From: Dyadobacter sp. CY356
GTDB taxonomy: Bacteria; Bacteroidota; Bacteroidia; Cytophagales; Spirosomataceae
NCBI RefSeq assembly: GCF_021440195.1
Contig: NZ_JAJTSZ010000002.1
Coordinates: 558,001-622,000, forward strand
DNA length: 64,000 nt
Direction: 5' to 3'
Shown: positions 1-9,579 of the stretch, piece by piece
Position numbering within the stretch: position 1 is the first letter of the stretch
Layout: each line of letters starts with the position of its first letter
The notes under the pieces: generated by a model
The model's database searches: none
What the model saw: only the letters and a program-made list of their open reading frames with translations
Told to the model about the DNA's origin: nothing
Program-made: the position numbers and the translations under genes

Positions 1-1
1 T

Positions 2-451
2 TTTACACGTCAGGGACTGACTATCATTGATCAGGAAAAATATGGCAAAGCAACACAGTTAGAAAAAGGCGCTTACATACTTTCTGATTCACAAGAAACA
101 CCAGAAGTTATTTTAATTGCAACGGGTTCAGAAGTCGAACTGATCATGACTGCTCAGGCGAAACTCAAAGAAGAAGGCATTTCAGCCCGTGTGGTAAGTA
201 TGCCATCATGGGAATTATTTGAAAAGCAGGATGATGCTTACAAAGAAGAGGTTTTCCCAAAGGCCGTCAGAAAACGTCTGGCTGTGGAAACCGGCTCACC
301 GTTGGGTTGGCATAAGTATGTTACTGATGAGGGTGATATCATTGCCATGCATACTTTCGGCGAGTCTGCACCTGCCGAAGAATTGTATAAAGTTTTCGGA
401 TTTACGGTTGAAAATGTAATTAATAAAGCGAAAGCTTTGTTAGATAAATAG
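2..451 (+). CDS. tkt: transketolase, C-terminal part (5' end outside window)
   Basis: The reading frame is open from base 2 and begins inside a gene; the residues before the first ATG at 146 (FTRQGLTIID near the edge) belong to the same protein. TRQ followed by a short loop and then IATGSEVEL is the typical start of the transketolase C-terminal domain, and GWHKY plus the closing helix fit the family. About 149 residues are visible, covering only the C-terminal domain, so the thiamine-diphosphate sites cannot be checked. Transketolase shuttles two-carbon units between sugar phosphates in the non-oxidative pentose phosphate pathway. The next genes (transaldolase, gnd, zwf) belong to the same pathway. 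Whether this is a full-length enzyme or the C-half of a split transketolase cannot be told here. Confidence 0.9.
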   Translation, partial: FTRQGLTIIDQEKYGKATQLEKGAYILSDSQETPEVILIATGSEVELIMTAQAKLKEEGISARVVSMPSWELFEKQDDAYKEEVFPKAVRKRLAVETGSPLGWHKYVTDEGDIIAMHTFGESAPAEELYKVFGFTVENVINKAKALLDK

Positions 452-460
452 GCTAAAACA

Positions 461-490
461 TCAAAAACAGCCAAAATTGGCTGTTTTTGA
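461..490. terminator. perfect hairpin after transketolase gene
   Basis: A 14-bp perfect inverted repeat (461-474 with 477-490) ends in a T-run on both strands. It lies 9 bp after the transketolase stop and 46 bp before the transaldolase ATG, so it should end or attenuate the upstream transcript. Confidence 0.7.
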
Positions 491-536
491 TTATATAATT
501 GAACAGTAAATTTAATAATTCAAATAAAAGTTGGTT

Positions 537-1640
537 ATGGCTACTAATAAAGTAAAACAAATACACGACTTCGGTCAAAGCATCTGGCTTGATTTTATTG
601 ATCGTAAGATTATTTTTTCTGGTGAATTGAAAAAACTGGTTGAAGAAGATGGTGTGAGAGGTGTTACATCCAATCCTGCAATCTTCGAAAAAGCCATCAG
701 CAGCAGCTCTGACTATGATGCAGATATCAGCGAACTGGCAAAAGGTGACAAAACAAATGAGGAAATTTTCTTTGGTCTTGCCGTAGCGGATATTAAACTG
801 GCTTGTGATTTGTTGAGACCAGTTTATGATGAAGAAGATGTAGAAGGTGCTGATGGATATGTAAGTCTTGAAGTTTCCCCATTCCTTGCCCTTGATACCG
901 AAGGCACGATCAAACAGGCTCTTGAACTTTGGAAAGAAGTTGATAAAGAAAATGTAATGATCAAAATTCCGGGAACTGAGCCAGGGCTTCCAGCCATTCA
1001 AAAAGCAATCAGTGAAGGTTTGAATATTAATGTTACTTTACTTTTTGGCCTTGATCGTTATGAGGCTGTAACGGAAGCTTACATTTCCGGTTTGGAAGAA
1101 AGAGCAGAAAAAGGATTGCCGATTGATAAAATTTCTTCTGTTGCCAGCTTTTTCCTTAGCCGTATAGATGTTTTGGTTGATCCGCTTTTGGATGAAAAAG
1201 GACTTGGTGAATTGAAAGGCGAAGTGGCAATAGCCTCTGCAAAGAAAGCATACGAAATATATAAAAGAGTATTCAGCACAGAACGCTGGAAAAAACTTGC
1301 TGACAAAGGTGCTGTTCCACAGCGTTTGCTTTGGGCAAGTACAAGCAGCAAAAATCCTGCGTTTAAGGATACCAAATATGTAGAGGCACTTATTGGGCCT
1401 GATACAGTTGACACTATCCCGTTGGAAACTTTGGAAGCATACCGTGACCACGGCGATCCTGCAAGCCGTCTTGAAGATGATCTTGAAGGAGCGACTGAAA
1501 TTATGGAAAAAATTAAAGCGGCTGGTATTGATATTGATGCCATAACAAAACAGCTGGAAGAAGAAGGAATTGATAAATTCAATAAGCCATTCCAAAAATT
1601 ACTTGATGCTATTGAGGAACAAAAATCCAAAGTCAGCTAA
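537..1640 (+). CDS. tal: transaldolase
   Basis: Transfers a dihydroxyacetone unit from sedoheptulose 7-phosphate to glyceraldehyde 3-phosphate in the non-oxidative pentose phosphate pathway; cytosolic. Seen: the N-terminal GQSIWLDFIDR and GVTSNPAIFEKAI motifs, YVSLEVSP, and the Schiff-base lysine in MIKIPGT at about residue 143. At 367 residues it matches the longer TIGR00876-type transaldolases rather than the short 220-residue FSA/TalC form. The frame also opens at a TTG at 531, but ATG at 537 gives the expected start (MATNKVKQI). It is followed after 10 bp by a HAD phosphatase and then gnd and zwf, as an operon. Confidence 0.93.
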   Translation: MATNKVKQIHDFGQSIWLDFIDRKIIFSGELKKLVEEDGVRGVTSNPAIFEKAISSSSDYDADISELAKGDKTNEEIFFGLAVADIKLACDLLRPVYDEEDVEGADGYVSLEVSPFLALDTEGTIKQALELWKEVDKENVMIKIPGTEPGLPAIQKAISEGLNINVTLLFGLDRYEAVTEAYISGLEERAEKGLPIDKISSVASFFLSRIDVLVDPLLDEKGLGELKGEVAIASAKKAYEIYKRVFSTERWKKLADKGAVPQRLLWASTSSKNPAFKDTKYVEALIGPDTVDTIPLETLEAYRDHGDPASRLEDDLEGATEIMEKIKAAGIDIDAITKQLEEEGIDKFNKPFQKLLDAIEEQKSKVS

Positions 1641-1650
1641 TTTGTAAATA

Positions 1651-2280
1651 ATGGAAAGGACTGATCTTAAAATTCTGTTTTTTGATATCGGTGGCGTGCT
1701 CCTCAGCAATGGCTGGGGGCACGAATCCCGAAAAATGGCAGCTGAAAAATTTGGGTTGGATTATGATGAAGTGAATGTGCTTCATAATTTCATTTTCAAT
1801 GTATATGAAATTGGCAGTATCACACTGGATGAATATCTGGATACCGTAATTTTCAACCATCCCCGCGATTTTGCACGTGAAGATTTCAAAGCATTCATTT
1901 ATGCGCAGTCTGTTGAACTGCCGGATATGCTGCAATGGTTAAAAGAATGGAAAAAAGACTGCGGCTTCCGTGTCATTTCCATTAATAATGAAGGAAAAGA
2001 ATTAAACGACTACCGGGTTCGAAAATTTAAATTGCACCAGTGTTTTGATGCATTTATCTCCTCCTGTGAAGTTAAAATCCGCAAACCTGATCCTGGCATT
2101 TTTAATATTGCAATGGGTATTGCCCAGGCAACACCACAGCAATGCGTTTACTTTGACGACAGGATCATGTTTACGACCACTGCACAGAAATTGGGAATAC
2201 GTGCCTTTCACCACACCGGTTTCGAGTCCACAAAAAAAATTCTTGAAGATCTTAAAAAAGAAACATTTCCACAATCATGA
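1651..2280 (+). CDS. HAD-superfamily (subclass IA) hydrolase
   Basis: Probable small-molecule phosphatase. Motif I is FDIGGVL with nucleophile D12; the usual second aspartate of DxD is replaced by Gly, as in many YihX/haloacid-dehalogenase-like members. Motif II is ISINNEG, motif III lysine sits in KIRKPDP and motif IV is VYFDDR, so the catalytic set is otherwise complete in 209 residues. Its stop codon overlaps the gnd start (ATGA at 2277-2280), so the two are translationally coupled. The position inside a pentose phosphate operon suggests a sugar-phosphate substrate, but no sequence feature proves it. Confidence 0.82.
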   Translation: MERTDLKILFFDIGGVLLSNGWGHESRKMAAEKFGLDYDEVNVLHNFIFNVYEIGSITLDEYLDTVIFNHPRDFAREDFKAFIYAQSVELPDMLQWLKEWKKDCGFRVISINNEGKELNDYRVRKFKLHQCFDAFISSCEVKIRKPDPGIFNIAMGIAQATPQQCVYFDDRIMFTTTAQKLGIRAFHHTGFESTKKILEDLKKETFPQS

Positions 2281-3701
2281 GTGATCAGCAAAAGTATAAT
2301 TTTGGTATGATCGGCCTTGGTACCATGGGCCGTAACTTACTTCTTAACATCGGCGACCATGGCTTTGCAGGCGCAGGATATGATAAAGATGCCTCAAAAG
2401 GAGTCTTGCTTGAAGAAGAAGGCAAGGATATAAAAGTGAAAGGATTTAGTGATGTCAAGGAATTTATCGCCAGCCTTACTACACCGCGTGCTGTGATGAT
2501 GCTGGTTCCGGCCGGTAAGATCGTTGACAGTGTTATTGAAGAACTTCTGCCACTTTTGGACAGAGGTGATATTTTGATAGATGGAGGAAACTCACATTTT
2601 GTTGATACAAACCGTCGCGTTGATTATTTGGAAAGCCAGGGATTTCATTTTTTCGGGATGGGGATTTCAGGTGGAGAAGAAGGTGCACGCAGAGGCCCGA
2701 GCATTATGCCTGGAGGTGATAAGGAAGCTTACAATGTTATGAAGCCTATTTTGGAAGCCATTGCTGCAAAGGTTGATGGATCTCCATGTGTCACGTATAT
2801 CGGACGAGGTTCAGCGGGCCATTTTGTTAAAATGGTGCACAATGGTATCGAATATGGCTTGATGCAGTTAATTTCCGAAACGTATGAAATTTTAAAAACC
2901 GGTTTAAAACTGGATGACGATTCGATCCAGCAGCTTTTTGAAAAGTGGAATAACGGCCGTCTGCAATCATTTTTGATCGATATCACAAAAGATATTTTCA
3001 AATATAAAGCGCCCGGTACTGACCATTTGCTTTTGGACGATATCAAAGATGAAGCCAGAGCAAAAGGAACCGGAAAATGGACTTCACAAGCTGCCATGGA
3101 TTTGCAATCGCCGATTCCTACGATTGATACAGCCGTGGCGATGCGCGATTTGTCAAAATATAAAGCGCTTCGTGAAAAAGCAGCAACTTTATATAGTGAA
3201 ACAGAAACATCAAAACTCGATGTTGATCAGGAAGCATTTCTGGCTGAGCTTGAAGAAGCATTTTACTTTGCTATGATTATTACTTATGCTCAGGGTATGC
3301 AAATGCTCTCCAACGCATCGGTTGAATATAATTATGGTCTGAACCTTTCAGAAATTGCCAAGATCTGGCGTGGTGGATGTATCATCCGTTCTTCTTTCCT
3401 GAATGACATTTACAATGCTTATGTAAAAGACAACGGGCTGGCTCATTTGCTTTTAGATGATAATGTTGCCAAGATAGTGAATGAAACAACTTCCGGTGTC
3501 AGGTCCGTTATCTCCACAGCAATTTCCAACGGTATCGCTGTTCCTGCGTTTGCTGCTTCATTGAGTTATTTTGATGCTTTCCGTAGTAAGAGAATGCTTT
3601 CAAACCTGATTCAGGCACAACGGGATTTCTTTGGTGCGCATACCTATGAGTTAATTGGAAAAGAAGGTGTTTTCCATACGCAATGGGTACCAAAAATCTA
3701 A
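2277..3701 (+). CDS. gnd: 6-phosphogluconate dehydrogenase (decarboxylating)
   Basis: Oxidises 6-phosphogluconate to ribulose 5-phosphate with CO2 release and NADPH formation. Seen: the N-terminal Rossmann motif GLGTMGRN, the family signature GISGGEEGARRGPSIMPGG, and the catalytic lysine (about K185) in FVKMVHNGIEYG. Length 474 residues is typical of the long, dimeric Gnd. The start overlaps the HAD gene by 4 bp. zwf begins 39 bp downstream on the same strand, so the oxidative branch is co-transcribed. Confidence 0.95.
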   Translation: MSDQQKYNFGMIGLGTMGRNLLLNIGDHGFAGAGYDKDASKGVLLEEEGKDIKVKGFSDVKEFIASLTTPRAVMMLVPAGKIVDSVIEELLPLLDRGDILIDGGNSHFVDTNRRVDYLESQGFHFFGMGISGGEEGARRGPSIMPGGDKEAYNVMKPILEAIAAKVDGSPCVTYIGRGSAGHFVKMVHNGIEYGLMQLISETYEILKTGLKLDDDSIQQLFEKWNNGRLQSFLIDITKDIFKYKAPGTDHLLLDDIKDEARAKGTGKWTSQAAMDLQSPIPTIDTAVAMRDLSKYKALREKAATLYSETETSKLDVDQEAFLAELEEAFYFAMIITYAQGMQMLSNASVEYNYGLNLSEIAKIWRGGCIIRSSFLNDIYNAYVKDNGLAHLLLDDNVAKIVNETTSGVRSVISTAISNGIAVPAFAASLSYFDAFRSKRMLSNLIQAQRDFFGAHTYELIGKEGVFHTQWVPKI

Positions 3702-3740
3702 CCGGAAATTTTAAAAGTAGTCCGTTAAACAAACGACATC

Positions 3741-5255
3741 ATGTATTCAACAATTAAATCGCAGCCGACCATATTTATTATTTTTGGCGGTACCGGTGAC
3801 CTGAATTCACGAAAACTGGCCCCCGCATTATATAATTTATACCTGGAAGGTTGGTTGCCCGATCAATTTTCAATTATCGGAACTGGCCGTACGCCACTTT
3901 CTGATGATGATTTTAAAGGGAAATTGCTTGATGGGATCAATTCATTTTCAAGAAGTGGTAAAGCCCAGGATGATAAGTGGGCTGACTTTTCTCAACATCT
4001 GCATTATCAGGTTTCTGACATCAATAATCATGAGACCTATAAGGAATTCGGTTCAAGAATTGCCGCACATAATGCAGAATGGGGAACAGAAGCGAATGTA
4101 ATTTATTACCTGGCCGTATCTCCGAATTTCTTTCCGATTATTGCCGAAAATATTTCAAAAAGTAATCTGGCTGAGAACCCTGAAAAAACCCGGATCGTGA
4201 TTGAAAAGCCATTTGGCCACGACCTCGATTCTGCGGTTTCTCTAAACAAATTGCTTTCAGGAATTTTTGACGAAAAGCAGATCTATCGCATCGATCATTA
4301 CCTGGGTAAACAAACAGTTCAGAATATTATGGCATTCCGTTTTGCCAATGCTATTTTGGAACCGATCTGGAACCGGAATTATATTGAACACGTACAGATT
4401 TCTGTTACTGAACAATTAGGTGTTGAAGAACGCGGTGATTATTACGACGGCTCAGGCGCCATGCGCGATATGATCCAGAATCACTTACTGCAATTGCTTT
4501 GTCTGGTAGCGATGGAATCTCCGGTAAGTTTCGATGCAGACGAAATCCGTAACCGGAAAGTGGATGTATTGAAAGCAATGCGGAAATTTACTGCGGAAGA
4601 TGTGCGTTTATCAGCTGTTCGCGGACAATATGGAAGCGGATGGATGAAGGGAAAAGAAGTGCCGGGATACCGTGATGAACCAAATGTTGACAAGGAATCA
4701 AACACTGAAACATTTGCAGCGATCAAGTTTCACGTTGACAACTGGCGCTGGCAGGGCGTTCCTTTTTATGTGCGTACCGGAAAAAGATTACATCAGTCTG
4801 CTTCGGTAATCACGATTCAGTTTAAAGATGTCCCGCATATGGTTTTTCCGAAAGAGGCGAATGAGAGCTGGCAGCAAAACCGGCTTATTATCAGCATTCA
4901 ACCTGAAATGAGCATACGTTTGCAGGTTCAGGCGAAGCGTCCGGGACTGGATATGTATCTGAATGCTGTGGATATGGTTTTTGATTACAAAGGAACTTAC
5001 ACAACAGAAGCACCTGAGGCCTACGAAACTTTGTTACTGGATACCATGCTTGGAGATCAGACTTTGTTCATGCGCGGCGATCAGGTTGAAACAGCCTGGG
5101 AATTGATTATGCCAATTTTAAACGCGTGGCAAGGAAGAAAAAGTCTCAACTTCCCGAACTACTCTGCTGACTCATGGGGACCGGAAATCGCAGAAGCTCT
5201 TATTGCAAGAGATGGCTTCCACTGGTTTACTTTACCAATTAAAGGCAAAAAATAA
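3741..5255 (+). CDS. zwf: glucose-6-phosphate 1-dehydrogenase
   Basis: First enzyme of the oxidative pentose phosphate pathway: glucose 6-phosphate to 6-phosphogluconolactone. Seen: dinucleotide motif [26 protein letters not shown], the substrate-binding signature RIDHYLGK (residues 183-190) and the downstream [13 protein letters not shown] block. The residue after the signature lysine is Gln, where most family members have Glu. 504 residues is the normal length. It is the last gene of the cluster and is followed by a strong hairpin. No 6-phosphogluconolactonase gene (pgl) is adjacent. Confidence 0.95.
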   Translation: MYSTIKSQPTIFIIFGGTGDLNSRKLAPALYNLYLEGWLPDQFSIIGTGRTPLSDDDFKGKLLDGINSFSRSGKAQDDKWADFSQHLHYQVSDINNHETYKEFGSRIAAHNAEWGTEANVIYYLAVSPNFFPIIAENISKSNLAENPEKTRIVIEKPFGHDLDSAVSLNKLLSGIFDEKQIYRIDHYLGKQTVQNIMAFRFANAILEPIWNRNYIEHVQISVTEQLGVEERGDYYDGSGAMRDMIQNHLLQLLCLVAMESPVSFDADEIRNRKVDVLKAMRKFTAEDVRLSAVRGQYGSGWMKGKEVPGYRDEPNVDKESNTETFAAIKFHVDNWRWQGVPFYVRTGKRLHQSASVITIQFKDVPHMVFPKEANESWQQNRLIISIQPEMSIRLQVQAKRPGLDMYLNAVDMVFDYKGTYTTEAPEAYETLLLDTMLGDQTLFMRGDQVETAWELIMPILNAWQGRKSLNFPNYSADSWGPEIAEALIARDGFHWFTLPIKGKK

Positions 5256-5277
5256 CCACAGAATAAGTGGAAAAACA

Positions 5278-5314
5278 AACAGGGGAAAGCTGGATCAGCT
5301 CTCCCCTGTTTTTA
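5278..5314 (+). terminator. rho-independent terminator after zwf
   Basis: Arms 5278-5291 and 5297-5310 pair over 14 bp with one mismatch around a 5-nt loop and are followed by a T-run. It closes the pentose phosphate operon. Confidence 0.8.
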
Positions 5315-5340
5315 TATTGTTGGAATCGTCTGACTAAATT

Positions 5341-5982
5341 TTAATCAGCCATTCTGTTTTGATGATGAGAAACTGCCATCATTCCTCTTGATTCTTTTCT
5401 CTTCAATCTTTCCAGATTTTTTCTTTTACCGAATTCGAGAAGTTTTTGTCCGTAATCTGTTTTAAAAAAATGCGATTCCAGTAAACAGATGGTTGCCTTT
5501 CTCCAATGACTACTATCTATTTTACATCCCGTTTTTCTTTCTACTTCCTCGTGCATCAACATATCACGGGCAGAAAATTGTTCAGTCCCAAAATGATAAA
5601 GATCTGCATCACACATGATTTGTTGTAACAAATTTTCAGGTTTCTGAGGCATCACCGTTGCCATTATGCATTTCTGCACTTCCTGAATGAGCGACTCTTC
5701 AACTCCCATTTTTGACAGAAAACTGCGCGCCATATCAGCACCTCTCTGCTCGTGCCCGCAAGGTTCACCAGTGAAATATCCGGTATCATGAAACCAGGAA
5801 GCCGCTGTCAAAATGAAAGTTTCTCTGTCGTCAAGCCCATAGTGACGAGCCATTTTGGTCGCATGCATAACAACATCCCGGGTATGCGCAAAATTGTGGA
5901 ACGTTAGCGTCGTATCCTCTTTTGCACCAAAAAAATGCCCTACATAGTGCTGAACATTTTCAAGAATTTCCGAATACCTCAT
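5341..5982 (-). CDS. HD-domain metal-dependent phosphohydrolase
   Basis: Single-domain HD protein of 213 residues. The metal ligands are visible as H33 in FHNFAHTRDV, H65-D66 in SWFHDTGYF and an aspartate in MCDADLYHFG. HD enzymes hydrolyse phosphate esters of nucleotides or other small molecules; the substrate is not predictable here. The overall pattern resembles the N-terminal half of the longer Bacteroidota proteins in which an HD domain is followed by a two-helix membrane module, but that module is absent. The C-terminal tail is basic. It is convergent to zwf and appears monocistronic. Confidence 0.75.
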   Translation of the reverse strand: MRYSEILENVQHYVGHFFGAKEDTTLTFHNFAHTRDVVMHATKMARHYGLDDRETFILTAASWFHDTGYFTGEPCGHEQRGADMARSFLSKMGVEESLIQEVQKCIMATVMPQKPENLLQQIMCDADLYHFGTEQFSARDMLMHEEVERKTGCKIDSSHWRKATICLLESHFFKTDYGQKLLEFGKRKNLERLKRKESRGMMAVSHHQNRMAD

Positions 5983-6236
5983 ATGCTGAAAATAAAATTG
6001 TCTCTCTGGATAACATCAGGTTCAACACCCATTTTTCACGATTTATACAAAACCTGTACCAATGTAGTGAACAAATTCGAATTCATTTTGAATTTACAAA
6101 TAGAGAACGGACTTTCCGAAAAAAAATTTCCTGTTTATTTGCTTGCAGGTCAAAATTTTGATAAAAAATCATAACGCCATAGAAACGATACGCAATTTTA
6201 ACATTTTGTCCCTTATTATTACGAACAACGAATCGA

Positions 6237-6677
6237 TTAATCCTCTTTCTTTTTGCTAACAACTTTGCCGCCTTTGTCAAATGTCACATGCATTTCTGAG
6301 GATGCCGTTTTCAATTCCACTTTGTAAGTAACTACTCCGGCATTATCCGTTTTTTTAGGATCATGAACTGTGTATCCTTTGTAATCTTTCGCTATTACTG
6401 CTGTCACCTCTTTTGGCAATTGATCTGCTTTTATTTCCTGTTTATGTTTTACTATTTTGCCTGTTTTATCAAGCCAAAGTTCATGGTCGTCTTTAACGAT
6501 TTTAAATTCAACTTTGTAAAGCCCGGCCTTCTGCTTCCACTCCACTTTTTCCGCTTTGGCATATTGCTGTTTGAAGGTATTCAGCACAACCGAAGGCACC
6601 TCCGTTTCTTTTATATCCTGGCCAAAAGAAACAGCAGCATAAAACATCATAAAGGCAACAAAAATCAACTTTTTCAT
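6237..6677 (-). CDS. secreted PepSY-like (DUF2874-type) protein
   Basis: A 146-residue protein with a Sec signal peptide ending near SFGQ and two tandem copies of a PepSY-like fold: VVLNTFKQQYAKAEKVEWKQ...YKVEFK and a second copy with YTVHDPK...YKVELK. Proteins of this kind are small periplasmic or surface proteins of Bacteroidota with no defined activity. It lies downstream of an outer-membrane protein and a kinase/regulator pair on the same strand; PepSY-like proteins are commonly found beside such pairs, which suggests a regulon member. The start ATG at 6677 gives a normal signal peptide. Confidence 0.7.
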   Translation of the reverse strand: MKKLIFVAFMMFYAAVSFGQDIKETEVPSVVLNTFKQQYAKAEKVEWKQKAGLYKVEFKIVKDDHELWLDKTGKIVKHKQEIKADQLPKEVTAVIAKDYKGYTVHDPKKTDNAGVVTYKVELKTASSEMHVTFDKGGKVVSKKKED

Positions 6678-6736
6678 AATAATGTAAATTTAGTTTTTAC
6701 TTCAAAATCACCCCCTTAAACAAACCAGTAGATATT

Positions 6737-7567
6737 TTACCGTTTTCTTCTCGGAAGCTCATAAATAACACGGGCCAAAATGCTGACTCCATGATCCTTT
6801 AAATTTAATGGAATTCCGGTCACTATTCCTAGCGCGAGATTGGGAGTTAATGCCAATTTAATTTGTGGCCTGACCACCGTTTCCGCTTTCATACCTATAT
6901 ATTCCTGATTCATTTCCACCCCTAGCAGATTCCCCGTTCCGCCAAATTCATAATGCATGCTGGCGTTAATCTGGTAGTACTTCTCCGGCTTATTTTCACC
7001 AGACGTAAACTCCCACTCCGGACCCGTATAAATCATTGAATGCACATGTTTTCCCCATCTTTTTGCTACAACAAAAAAAGGGCTCACACTATGACCTTTT
7101 AACGGAGCAGAGCCATGACTTAATGAATAAAAAGAATGTGCTTTAAACTCATGAATGTAACCAATGGCCATGGAAACACCACATTTTGGTGCAACCAGGA
7201 ATGTATATTGTGATGCAAGTTTAACACCTTCCATTCTGTTTCTTGGCATTTCATCTCCTTCTTTATGTTCAAATGCCGGCTTATAAAAAGTAAATGGAAC
7301 TTCAACTTCCAGACCCAAACGGTTAACAGGCGAAAATTCATATTCAAAAAAACCCGTGTTGGCTACATAACCACTTTTGTTTTCCATGCCCCAACCCAAA
7401 TTCAATTCTTTTTCACCTTTTCGGGCTCCAAGGTCCCGGATCAGGTCCATGTAAATCGGCTCGGCATGATGTATCTTCGCCGGAATTCTTTTCGATAAAG
7501 AATCATTCTGGCTAAAAGCAAATGAATGAATAGCCAGTAATAACAGTGTTGTGATGATGTGTTTCAT
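6737..7567 (-). CDS. predicted outer-membrane beta-barrel protein of a two-component locus
   Basis: I do not recognise a named family. The protein (276 residues from ATG 7567) has a clear signal peptide ending FAFSQ, then a conserved-looking segment HAEPIYMDLIRDLGARKGE and alternating amphipathic strands ending in a basic LPRRKR tail, as in an outer-membrane barrel. The reading frame extends 12 codons further upstream, but only the ATG at 7567 places the signal peptide at the N-terminus. It follows the sensor kinase by 73 bp on the same strand and faces a metal-efflux operon, so a role in envelope or metal sensing is plausible but unproven. Confidence 0.6.
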   Translation of the reverse strand: MKHIITTLLLLAIHSFAFSQNDSLSKRIPAKIHHAEPIYMDLIRDLGARKGEKELNLGWGMENKSGYVANTGFFEYEFSPVNRLGLEVEVPFTFYKPAFEHKEGDEMPRNRMEGVKLASQYTFLVAPKCGVSMAIGYIHEFKAHSFYSLSHGSAPLKGHSVSPFFVVAKRWGKHVHSMIYTGPEWEFTSGENKPEKYYQINASMHYEFGGTGNLLGVEMNQEYIGMKAETVVRPQIKLALTPNLALGIVTGIPLNLKDHGVSILARVIYELPRRKR

Positions 7568-7639
7568 ACTTTTAACGTTTGTCGATACAATGTTAAAAGT
7601 CAAAACCGGAAAGAGTTGGTAATTTTCCTGATCCGGTTT

Positions 7640-8905
7640 TTATTTAGAAGATACAGTCATCACGTGTCCTTTTTTGTAGGAATAATCAATCGTTAAATCA
7701 TACAGATTCGCTATGGCTTTAACAATAGCCAGCCCCAAACCTGTGGAATTTTTCTCGTTACTCCTTTTATTAAATCTTTTGAAAATATGGTTCCTATCCA
7801 GGGGAACCTCGCTTCCTGAATTTTGTATGGAGAAGGAAGAAGAAGATACGGTTATACGCACAAATCCATTCGGTATGTTGTGAACGATAGCATTTTTAAT
7901 AAAATTGGTAACCATTATTTCAGACAGATTTTTATTCATTCCAACCAAAAACTGACCGTTTTCTTGATAAGAAAATGTTATATTCTTATAGTCTGCAAAA
8001 TCCGTAAATTCTTCAATAATCGTTTTAAAAACCGAATTGAAATTGACCTTTTCATTATACTGAAATTGCTTGTTTTCAATTTTTGATAAAAGTAATAAAG
8101 ATTTATTCAGCCTCGTAAGCCGCTCCAAAGTCTGGATAACCTGACCAATCGCCATAAGATTTGCTTCCGTTAGATCCTCTTTCTCCGAGAGTAATTCAAG
8201 CTTATTTATACTGATAGCGAGGGGTGTCTGCAACTCGTGAGATGCATTTTCAATAAATTGTTTTTGTCCGTTATAAGCTTCAAGAGATTGATTGATCAGC
8301 AAACTTACTGCTTCATTTAACTCCTTAAATTCCTTCACCCGAGTATCTGCCGGTTTTATGACCGGATCTTTCCCGAGTTTAAACTGTCTTAATTGTTCAA
8401 GCAAAAGATAAAACGGCTGCCAGGTTTTTTTCAGAAGGAAATTGTTAACTATTATTATACTGGCAAGTAATGCGATATAAAGCCAGATTAGTGAATAAAA
8501 CAAATCCTCGATCAGGTCATCTTCTTCAACCATCGACGAAATTACTTTCAATTCATAATACCGTTTATTAAGTTCGAAGGCCGAAGTAAGCATTCTGACC
8601 GGCTCGAAATCTTCCTCGTTCAACATGTACATAAGCGTATCCACATGGATATCTTTTTGTCGCAAAGCCACGGCTTCCGGAATTTGCCGGATTTCATAAT
8701 TACTTTCGGCAAAGTCATTTTTAGTGAGAATGGTAGAATCTTCCTGTGCTTTTTGTATGACAAGCAGTTTGTAATTATCAAGCCCGTCATCCAGACTATC
8801 ATATACTTCGTCGAGCATATTGATATAAAATATCGCCGCCCAGACGGTTATGATAACGAACAGGGTTATAGACAAGTATTTGAGCGTGTGATTAAGTAGC
8901 TTCAT
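7640..8905 (-). CDS. sensor histidine kinase
   Basis: Membrane sensor of 421 residues. A first transmembrane helix (about 10-30), a short periplasmic sensor domain and a second helix (about 138-160) are followed by the H-box NASHELQTPLAI with H223, an N-box NFIKNAIVHN and the ATP-lid GLGLAIVKAI. It overlaps the regulator gene by 4 bp (ATGA), so both are translated as a pair. The periplasmic part contains no cysteine or histidine cluster that would show a metal. Being opposite the RND pump, it probably controls it, like CusS/CzcS. Confidence 0.88.
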   Translation of the reverse strand: MKLLNHTLKYLSITLFVIITVWAAIFYINMLDEVYDSLDDGLDNYKLLVIQKAQEDSTILTKNDFAESNYEIRQIPEAVALRQKDIHVDTLMYMLNEEDFEPVRMLTSAFELNKRYYELKVISSMVEEDDLIEDLFYSLIWLYIALLASIIIVNNFLLKKTWQPFYLLLEQLRQFKLGKDPVIKPADTRVKEFKELNEAVSLLINQSLEAYNGQKQFIENASHELQTPLAISINKLELLSEKEDLTEANLMAIGQVIQTLERLTRLNKSLLLLSKIENKQFQYNEKVNFNSVFKTIIEEFTDFADYKNITFSYQENGQFLVGMNKNLSEIMVTNFIKNAIVHNIPNGFVRITVSSSSFSIQNSGSEVPLDRNHIFKRFNKRSNEKNSTGLGLAIVKAIANLYDLTIDYSYKKGHVMTVSSK

Positions 8906-9579
8906 AGTACCACCAGTTTATAACCCAGGCCATATACTGCCTGAATTTCGACCCCGGCCTGGCTGTCTTTCAGTTTCTTACGAAGATTTTTAATTTGTGA
9001 ATAAATAAATTCATAGTCGTCAGCTTCATCCATATGATCACCCCACACATGTTCAGCCAGGCTTGTTTTATTTACAAGCCTGTTTTTATTCACGATCATG
9101 TATGACAGAATATCAAATTCTTTACGGTTCAACACTAACAATTCGCCGGCAATATGAACAGTCCGGTCGTCAGTATCCAGTTTTACATTGGCAAGTTCAA
9201 TCGTATTTTTTCCACCAAATGATTTTCGCCTGAGGACGGATTTAATTCTGGCGTTCAATTCTGCAATGTGAAAAGGCTTGGTCAGATAATCATCCGCTCC
9301 GAGATCCAGGCCGGTCAGCTTGTCATCTAATGAATCCTTTGCTGAAATAATTATCACATTATCCGATTTGTCAAGATCTTTTAATTCCTGAAGTATATCC
9401 AGTCCGCTGCCGCCGGGAATCATGATATCGAGTAAAATACAATCGTAATTAAAGGAAATAATCTTGTCCAGCGCGCTCGTATAGTCAGATGCGGTTTCTA
9501 CAAGGAAGCTTTCTTTTTCCAGCGACTGGCGTATTACTTCCTGTAATTCCGCTTCGTCTTCAATTATCAGTATTTTCAT
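8902..9579 (-). CDS. OmpR-family response regulator
   Basis: Receiver domain with acidic pocket EDE, phosphoacceptor D51 (CILLDIMIP) and conserved K in DYLTKPF, then a winged-helix DNA-binding domain ending YGLGYKL. 225 residues from ATG 9579; three extra upstream codons in the same frame are unlikely to be used because MKILIIEDE is the family start. First gene of the regulator-kinase operon and divergent from the efflux pump operon across 447 bp. It is closely similar to the second regulator of this window (22973-23650), including the segment around DDYLTKPFH and NARI/VxxVxRRxSF. Confidence 0.9.
   Translation of the reverse strand: MKILIIEDEAELQEVIRQSLEKESFLVETASDYTSALDKIISFNYDCILLDIMIPGGSGLDILQELKDLDKSDNVIIISAKDSLDDKLTGLDLGADDYLTKPFHIAELNARIKSVLRRKSFGGKNTIELANVKLDTDDRTVHIAGELLVLNRKEFDILSYMIVNKNRLVNKTSLAEHVWGDHMDEADDYEFIYSQIKNLRKKLKDSQAGVEIQAVYGLGYKLVVL

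Noticed and set aside
453..1630. Long minus-strand ORFs opposite transaldolase
   Set aside because: Composition is unlike real proteins, and the plus strand encodes a clear transaldolase in full.
6083..6280. 65-residue basic ORF before the PepSY-like gene's end
   Set aside because: Overlaps the PepSY-like gene and has no family features or start context.
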